Notes under the pieces: model-generated | Seen by the model: only the letters and a program-made list of their open reading frames with translations | Told to the model about the DNA's origin: nothing | Database searches by the model: none | Translations under genes and position numbers: made by a program | Shown: in pieces, positions 5,852-9,437 of the stretch | Layout: every line of letters begins with the position of its first letter | How positions within the stretch are numbered: position 1 is the first letter of the stretch | Assembly (NCBI GenBank): GCA_013813135.1 | Contig: JACCSF010000063.1 | Span: 1 to 9,437, forward strand | DNA: 9,437 nt | Reading direction: 5' to 3' | Origin: Thermoleophilaceae bacterium | Lineage (GTDB): Bacteria > Actinomycetota > Thermoleophilia > Solirubrobacterales > Thermoleophilaceae

Positions 5852-6769
5852 ATGAAGCTCGACGGAATCCACCACATCACCGGCATCACGGGGGACGCGC
5901 AGCGCAACGCCGACTTCTACGTGGGGGTTCTGGGCCTGAGGCTCGTCAAGAAGTCCGTCAACCAGGATGATCCGACCGTCTACCACCTCTTCTACGGCGA
6001 CGAGCACGCGCACCCTGGGCTCGACCTGACCTTCTTCGAGTACCCCGGCGCCGCCCCGGGCCGCGCCGGCGACGGCATGATCCGCCGGGTCGTCTGGCGC
6101 ATGGCCGATCCGGAGGCGCTCGACTTCTGGGCCGAGCGGCTGGCCGGCGCGGGCATCCAGACCGAGCGCGAGGGCGACAGCCTCGTCTTCTCGGACCCCG
6201 AGGGGCTCGAGCACCAACTGCTGGTGGCCGACGTGACGGACGACCCGTTGGTCGCCGAGCACCGCGAGGTGCCGGCCGAGTACGCGCTCCAGGGCTTCCA
6301 CGCCGTGCGCGCCTACTCCTCGCAACCGGAGACCAGCCGGCACATGCTCGACACGCTCGGGTTCACGGAGAGCGTCGCGGGCTACGAGGCTCGCGGCGAG
6401 CACCGCGGCTCCCTCTACCTCTACGACGAGCCGCCCGCCGCGCCCAGCATCCAGGGCGCAGGCACGATCCACCACGTGGCCTGGACCTCCGACGACGAGG
6501 ACCACGAGGCGTGGCGCGAGCGGGTGCAGCAGGGCGGCGGCCGCCCCACCCCGGTGATCGACCGCCACTACTTTCGCTCGATCTACTTCCGCGAGCCGAG
6601 CGGCGTGCTGTTCGAGATCGCCACCCGGTCGCCCGGGTTCACGGTCGACGAGCCGCTCGAGCACCTGGGCGAGAAGCTGTCGATCCCGCCCTTCCTGGAA
6701 AACCGCAGGCCCGAGATCGAGGCGACGGTGCGACCGCTGGAGAACCCGCGCGTCGCAGCGCGCAGCTAG
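5852..6769 (+). CDS. VOC-family ring-cleaving dioxygenase, MhqO-like
   Basis: A 305-aa protein with two vicinal-oxygen-chelate (glyoxalase/extradiol dioxygenase) modules, matching the length of MhqO-type ring-cleaving dioxygenases. In Bacillus these are linked to hydroquinone, catechol and quinone stress. Module 1 begins GIHHITGITGDAQRNADFYVGVLGLRLVKKSVN (segments within 5-37), the hallmark of this subgroup. Module 2 contains GTIHHVAWTSDD (204-215) and GVLFEIAT (251-258). The likely Fe/Mn ligands are a His of the first HH (7-8), a His of the second HH (207-208) and Glu255, and all are present, so the enzyme looks intact. It has no signal peptide and is cytoplasmic. It stands alone: a truncated hydrolase lies divergently upstream and an SRAP relic convergently downstream, 19 bp past the stop. 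The exact substrate cannot be read from sequence. Confidence 0.9.
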   Translation: MKLDGIHHITGITGDAQRNADFYVGVLGLRLVKKSVNQDDPTVYHLFYGDEHAHPGLDLTFFEYPGAAPGRAGDGMIRRVVWRMADPEALDFWAERLAGAGIQTEREGDSLVFSDPEGLEHQLLVADVTDDPLVAEHREVPAEYALQGFHAVRAYSSQPETSRHMLDTLGFTESVAGYEARGEHRGSLYLYDEPPAAPSIQGAGTIHHVAWTSDDEDHEAWRERVQQGGGRPTPVIDRHYFRSIYFREPSGVLFEIATRSPGFTVDEPLEHLGEKLSIPPFLENRRPEIEATVRPLENPRVAARS

Positions 6770-6788
6770 CTGCTGACTCCACGACCAG

Positions 6789-6952
6789 CTAGACCGCCAC
6801 GAGGCAGTCCGGCCCTTCGTGGTCAAAACGTCCTGTGTGGGGGCGATGTTGAAGCGCTCGTAGGCCTCGTCGCCGGCGAGCCGCACCTTCAGCCTCGACG
6901 CGACCTCCCGCTCGACGTCCCTGCGTCGCTTGGTGATCGAGTAGCGCCCCAC
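6789..6952 (-). pseudogene. SRAP (YedK/HMCES-type) gene relic: Cys2 lost, interior deleted
   Basis: Leftward from a GTG at 6952 the frame reads GRYSITKRRRDVEREVASR and later ERFNIAPTQDVLT. This matches the N-terminus of SOS-response-associated peptidases, which begin M-C-G-R-Y and carry N-x-A-P-T. SRAP proteins crosslink abasic sites in single-stranded DNA through Cys2. Here the DNA reads GTG-GGG-CGC-TAC, so the Cys codon is missing (an ancestral GTG-TGC-GGG with TGC lost would explain it). After about residue 43 the rest of the ~200-residue domain is absent. A second frame then gives HEGPDCLVAV and a TAG at 6789, resembling the SRAP C-terminal N-x-G-P-E-L/C-L ending. The relic thus looks like both ends of the gene joined by a large internal deletion near 6812-6824. 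The C-terminal match is less certain than the N-terminal one. Confidence 0.65.
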
Positions 6953-6957
6953 GCGCT

Positions 6958-6963
6958 TAGCCT
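6958..6963 (+). promoter_or_regulatory. TAGCCT -10-like box, leaderless-type promoter
   Basis: TAGCCT fits TAnnnT and lies 6 nt before the GTG at 6970. There is no Shine-Dalgarno before this GTG and no clear -35. The spacing equals that before the ATG at 157. It lies in the 17-bp gap between the divergent SRAP relic and the amidohydrolase. Confidence 0.35.
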
Positions 6964-6969
6964 ACGGGC

Positions 6970-8529
6970 GTGCCCTCAACCTCCCTCGTCTTCGAAGGCG
7001 GCACGATCCGCACGCTCGACCCGGCTGCGCCGGTGATCGAGCGGCTGGCGATCACGGATGGGCTGATCGCGAAGGCGCCCGCCGCGGACGCCCGGCGGGT
7101 GGACCTCCGGGGCGGCTGCGTCCTCCCGGGTTTCAACGACGCGCACGTGCACTTCCCGACCTGGTCGCTGGCCCAGCGGCAGGTCCGCCTCGAAGGCGCC
7201 CACTCGCTCTCCGAGGCGGTCGCCCGCGTGGCCGACGGCATGGCGGGCGCGCCCCCCGGGGCGTGGGTGCGCGGCATCGGCTGGCGCGACTCGGACTGGA
7301 CCGAGCCGCCCTCGCGCACCGCGCTCGACGCGGTCGCCCCCGACACGCCGGTGATCCTCACCTCGAAGGACTACCACTCGCTGTGGCTCAACTCGGCGGC
7401 GCTGGCGCGCGCGGGCGGCGACCTCGACGCGCCCGGCGGCGTGGTGAAACGGGACCCAGGCGGCGAGGCGACCGGCGTGCTGCGCGAGAACGCCGCCTGG
7501 CGGTTCCGCGACCGGCACGCGGCCCCGACGATGGAGGAGATGCTCGAGGCCTCCAGGGAGGGCCTGCGCATCGCCGCCTCGCGCGGCGTAACCGCGGTGC
7601 ACGACAAGGACGGGTGGCTGGGCTCGCTCGAGCTGTTCCAGCGGCTGCGCGAGTCCGGCGAGCTGACCCTGCGCGTCTGGCAGTCGATCCCGGCCGAGCG
7701 GCTCCCTCAGCTGCGCGCGCTGGGGCTGCGTTCGGGCTTCGGCGACGACCTGCTGCGCGCCGGCTACCTCAAGGTGTTCATGGACGGCACGCTCGGCTCG
7801 GCCACGGCCAGGCTGCTGGACGGGTCCGGAGTCGAGCTCACCTCCGGCGAACGGCTGGCCGAGATCGTGCGCGAGGCCGCAGCGGCCGGCTGGCCGGTCG
7901 GCGTGCACGCGATCGGCGACGCGGCCAACCGGGCCGCGCTCGACGCGTTCGAGGCCACAGCCGGAGACTGGCGCCCGCTCGGGCTGCGCCAGCGCATCGA
8001 GCACGCCCAGCTGCTCGACCCCGCGGAGCTGCCACGTTTCGCGGCCATCGGGGTGGCCGCCTCCGTGCAGTTCAGCCACGCCCCCTCCGACCGCGACCTG
8101 GCCGATCGCGTGTGGGAGGGCCACCCGGGCGCCTACGCGTACCGATCCCTTCACGACGCGGGCGCGCGCCTCGCCAACGGCTCAGACGCGCCGGTGGAGG
8201 AGCTCGACCCCCTGCGGGGCGTTGCCGCCGCCGTGCTGCGCAGCCTCGACGAGCGCCCCGCCTGGCGGCCGGAGCAGGCGCTGAGCGTCGAGGCGGCCCT
8301 GCGCGCCACGTGCGTTGAGCCCGTCTGGCTGGCCCACGACGAGCTCCGCCGCGGCAGGCTGGCACCGGAGCTGCTGGCCGATCTTGTCGTGCTCGACCGC
8401 GACCCGATCACCTGTCCGGAGGACGAGTTACCCCAGCTGCGAGTGGCGGCCACCCTGGTTGGTGGACGCATTACCTATGCGACCCATGAGAGCGGCTTGG
8501 CTTTCCTAGGTGGTTGTGAGTTGCTCTGA
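6970..8529 (+). CDS. Amidohydrolase family 3 (YtcJ-like)
   Basis: A 519-aa metal-dependent hydrolase of amidohydrolase family 3 (PF07969), which includes N-acyl amino acid and amide hydrolases. Visible blocks: an N-terminal beta-sandwich strand (SLVFEGGTIRTLD), GFNDAHVHF with the metal HxH (59-61), KDYHSLWLNSAAL (133-145), YLKVFMDGTLGSATA (266-280) with a candidate carbamylated Lys268, VGVHAIGDAANRAALDAFE (310-328) with His313, QRIEHAQLL (341-349) with His345, and ANGSDAPVEELDPLRG (402-417) with Asp406. All expected metal ligands are there, so it should be active; the substrate is unknown. No signal peptide is seen. Proteins of this type normally stop a few residues after the ATLVGGRITYA strand (495-504); here about 15 more residues follow and overlap the integrase relic by 24 bp, so the native 3' end has probably been replaced. 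The GTG at 6970 gives the right N-terminus. Confidence 0.88.
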   Translation: MPSTSLVFEGGTIRTLDPAAPVIERLAITDGLIAKAPAADARRVDLRGGCVLPGFNDAHVHFPTWSLAQRQVRLEGAHSLSEAVARVADGMAGAPPGAWVRGIGWRDSDWTEPPSRTALDAVAPDTPVILTSKDYHSLWLNSAALARAGGDLDAPGGVVKRDPGGEATGVLRENAAWRFRDRHAAPTMEEMLEASREGLRIAASRGVTAVHDKDGWLGSLELFQRLRESGELTLRVWQSIPAERLPQLRALGLRSGFGDDLLRAGYLKVFMDGTLGSATARLLDGSGVELTSGERLAEIVREAAAAGWPVGVHAIGDAANRAALDAFEATAGDWRPLGLRQRIEHAQLLDPAELPRFAAIGVAASVQFSHAPSDRDLADRVWEGHPGAYAYRSLHDAGARLANGSDAPVEELDPLRGVAAAVLRSLDERPAWRPEQALSVEAALRATCVEPVWLAHDELRRGRLAPELLADLVVLDRDPITCPEDELPQLRVAATLVGGRITYATHESGLAFLGGCELL

Positions 8530-9242
8530 GTTGCGCTCAGTCGCGTCCGAATGCGGTGGTTCGGGACACGGCGGGGACACGCTTTCGAGTTGGGCCGCAA
8601 TGAACGCCGAACCCTTGGCGGCCGCGTCCGTCTTCGGCACGTGGTGGACGTAGCGCATCGTGGTCTCGATCCTCTCGGGGCCCATGAACATCTGCACGTC
8701 GGTTAGCGGGTAGATCTGGACCGCCATCGTGCCGTATGAGTGGCGCAGGTCGTGGAAGGTGAGCGGCCTGTTTGGAGCGCAGGTCACCCAGGCCGGCGGC
8801 GTCGAGCGCGACATAGAAGCGTTCGCGCACGTGCTCATAGCCGAGGCGGCCACCGGCCAGGCCGGTGAACACGAGGTCGTCGGGGCGGGTCAGGTAGCCG
8901 CGTCGGGAGAGACCGTCGATCATGCGGGCGGCCTGGTCGAACAGCGGCAGTGAGCGCACGCGCTTGCCCTTCGGGACCTTCTCTTCGGTGGCGTGGACGG
9001 GCAGGTTGCGCCGCACGTGGATCGTCGCGTTGACGAAGTCGACATCGCGCCAGCGCAGCGCGCGAAGCTCGCCGAGGCGCAGGCCGCTGTAGGCGGCGAC
9101 GCGATAGAGGGCGGCGTACAGGTCGGTGTCGGCGGCGGCGGCGACCGCCTCCAACTCGGGGACGGACAGCACGTTGAAGTCGCCCGACGGCACCAGCTTG
9201 ACCTTTTCGGCGTCCGCGTACGGGTTCGTGTCGATCCAGCCG
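8506..9242 (-). pseudogene. Tyrosine recombinase (phage/ICE-type integrase), decayed
   Basis: Leftward, one frame carries GWIDTNPYADAEKVKL, PSGDFNVLSVPELEAV, then YSGLRLGELRALRW with the first catalytic Arg, the beta-hairpin VPKGKRVRSLPL with the likely catalytic Lys, and ERFYVALDAAGLGDLRSK. Near 8768-8773 the homology jumps to another frame, continuing RPLTFHDLRHSYGT (HxxR box), VQMFMGPERIETT and MRYVHHVP (Tyr nucleophile), ending at a TAG at 8506. Removing one base at the junction gives a smooth DLRSK-RPLTFHDLRH. The family's G-H box reads G-P here: codon CCC at 8677-8679, one change from CAC His. The N-terminal arm and core-binding domain are missing upstream of about 9242. Frameshift, lost catalytic His and missing N-terminus together mean it is dead. 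No tRNA or obvious attachment site was found beside it. Confidence 0.88.
8518..8537. repeat. Tandem near-repeat GAGTTGCTCT / GAGTTGCGCT
   Basis: Two adjacent 10-bp units differing at one base lie at the 3' end of the integrase relic, right after the overlap with the amidohydrolase tail. They could be remnants of recombinase arm or attachment sequence, or chance. No second copy was seen elsewhere in the window. Confidence 0.4.
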
Positions 9243-9345
9243 TGCGAAGGGGGGTTGCGGGACCTCCCCCTGGTCTGCCTACGGAAGGTTTTGGCGCGTC
9301 GACGCCGGGCGCTAGGTGACGTGCCCAGGGACGTTCCGAACGGGC

Positions 9346-9356
9346 GGTAGGTAGGT
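9346..9356. repeat. GGTAGGTAGGT short tandem repeat
   Basis: A small 4-bp-period repeat in the otherwise geneless stretch 9243-9413, between the truncated integrase and the putative transposase. The surrounding ~170 bp has no convincing coding frame: one frame is Arg/Pro-rich, another has stops. Confidence 0.4.
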
Positions 9357-9402
9357 CCGGGCCTGCCGAGAGGCTGTGGGTGTCAAAGCTCACGACCTTC
9401 TC

Positions 9403-9407
9403 GGAGG
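9403..9407 (+). promoter_or_regulatory. Shine-Dalgarno GGAGG before the edge gene
   Basis: GGAGG lies 6 nt before the ATG at 9414, an optimal distance. It supports a real rightward gene starting here although only eight codons are visible. Confidence 0.6.
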
Positions 9408-9413
9408 CCCGGA

Positions 9414-9437
9414 ATGCAACACGCTAACGCTCCGTTC
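9414..9437 (+). CDS. Transposase N-terminus, probably IS481-type (partial)
   Basis: Only eight codons are present: M-Q-H-A-N-A-P-F. Many actinobacterial IS481-type transposases begin M-x-H-A-N-A-P-L/F-T-P-x-G-R, so this short start is recognisable, but eight residues are thin evidence. The strong GGAGG ribosome site and the adjacency to a truncated integrase fit a mobile-element junction. If correct, the product is a DDE transposase continuing beyond the window. Confidence 0.45.

Larger units (their letters stand above)
9375..9437 (+). mobile_element. Candidate left end of an IS481-type element (partial)
   Basis: The stretch from TGTGGGTGTCAAAGCT (9375-9390) to the window edge is proposed as an insertion-sequence end. 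The TGT terminus is typical of several IS families, and a transposase-like start with a strong ribosome site follows 39 bp later. An alternative boundary is 9317, directly after GCTAGG (9311-9316), which fits the NCTAGN target described for IS481. The right end lies outside the window, so the inverted repeat cannot be checked. Confidence 0.3.

Noticed and set aside
5774..6952. A 392-codon minus-strand frame starting with the SRAP-like N-terminus
   Set aside because: Only the first ~45 residues resemble SRAP; the rest is antisense to the intact VOC gene, so it is not one long gene.
6976..8154. A 392-codon minus-strand frame opposite the amidohydrolase
   Set aside because: Shadow of a well-supported enzyme; no family resemblance.
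8470..8560. tRNA gene as integration site beside the integrase
   Set aside because: No cloverleaf arms or T-loop GTTCGA-type sequence can be recognised here.
1..9437. CRISPR array, defence island or toxin-antitoxin pair
   Set aside because: No regularly spaced repeats, no nuclease or helicase motifs and no small paired genes were found on either strand.

Overview
The window is very GC-rich (by eye about 70% G+C), with GTG starts, stop/start overlaps and protein families typical of high-GC Actinobacteria. The set (DUF1800/DUF1501 pair, 166-residue 'LNDHLAG' protein, MhqO-like VOC protein, lone carboxyltransferase) makes Thermoleophilia (Solirubrobacter-like) my best guess. That placement is an inference; there is no rRNA or other phylogenetic marker here.

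Layout. (1) 1-110: start of a leftward gene running off the edge. (2) 157-2247: an unnamed 166-aa helical protein, then a biotin-dependent carboxyltransferase, same strand, 24 bp apart. (3) 2296-5319: a tight cluster of a DUF1800 protein, a DUF1501 protein with a twin-arginine signal, and a small exported type 1 copper protein (cupredoxin), joined by stop/start overlaps. The cupredoxin is split: signal peptide in one frame, copper domain in another. (4) 5313-5785, minus strand: C-terminal half of an alpha/beta hydrolase without its nucleophile half. (5) 5852-6769: intact MhqO-like VOC dioxygenase with a good Shine-Dalgarno and a -10 box overlapping a palindromic operator-like sequence. (6) 6789-6952, minus strand: relic of an SRAP (YedK/HMCES) gene, missing the catalytic Cys2 codon and most of its interior. 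(7) 6970-8529: family 3 amidohydrolase, whose last ~15 residues look like run-on into foreign DNA. (8) 8506-9242, minus strand: decayed tyrosine recombinase with a frameshift, a catalytic-box His-to-Pro change and no N-terminal domain. (9) 9414-9437: first eight codons of what looks like an IS481-type transposase, with a strong Shine-Dalgarno.

Interpretation. The left half is ordinary metabolism plus a poorly understood export-linked cluster. The right half is a graveyard: four broken genes (cupredoxin, hydrolase, SRAP, integrase) lie within about 4.3 kb among intact enzymes, ending at a mobile-element edge. The most intriguing working unit is DUF1800-DUF1501-cupredoxin: only DUF1501 and the cupredoxin carry export signals, so the DUF1800 protein may stay inside or be co-exported with its partner. 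A second theme is that three genes have a TAnnnT -10-like hexamer 6-7 nt before the start codon, as expected for leaderless mRNAs. I saw no tRNA, rRNA, CRISPR array or convincing intrinsic terminator.
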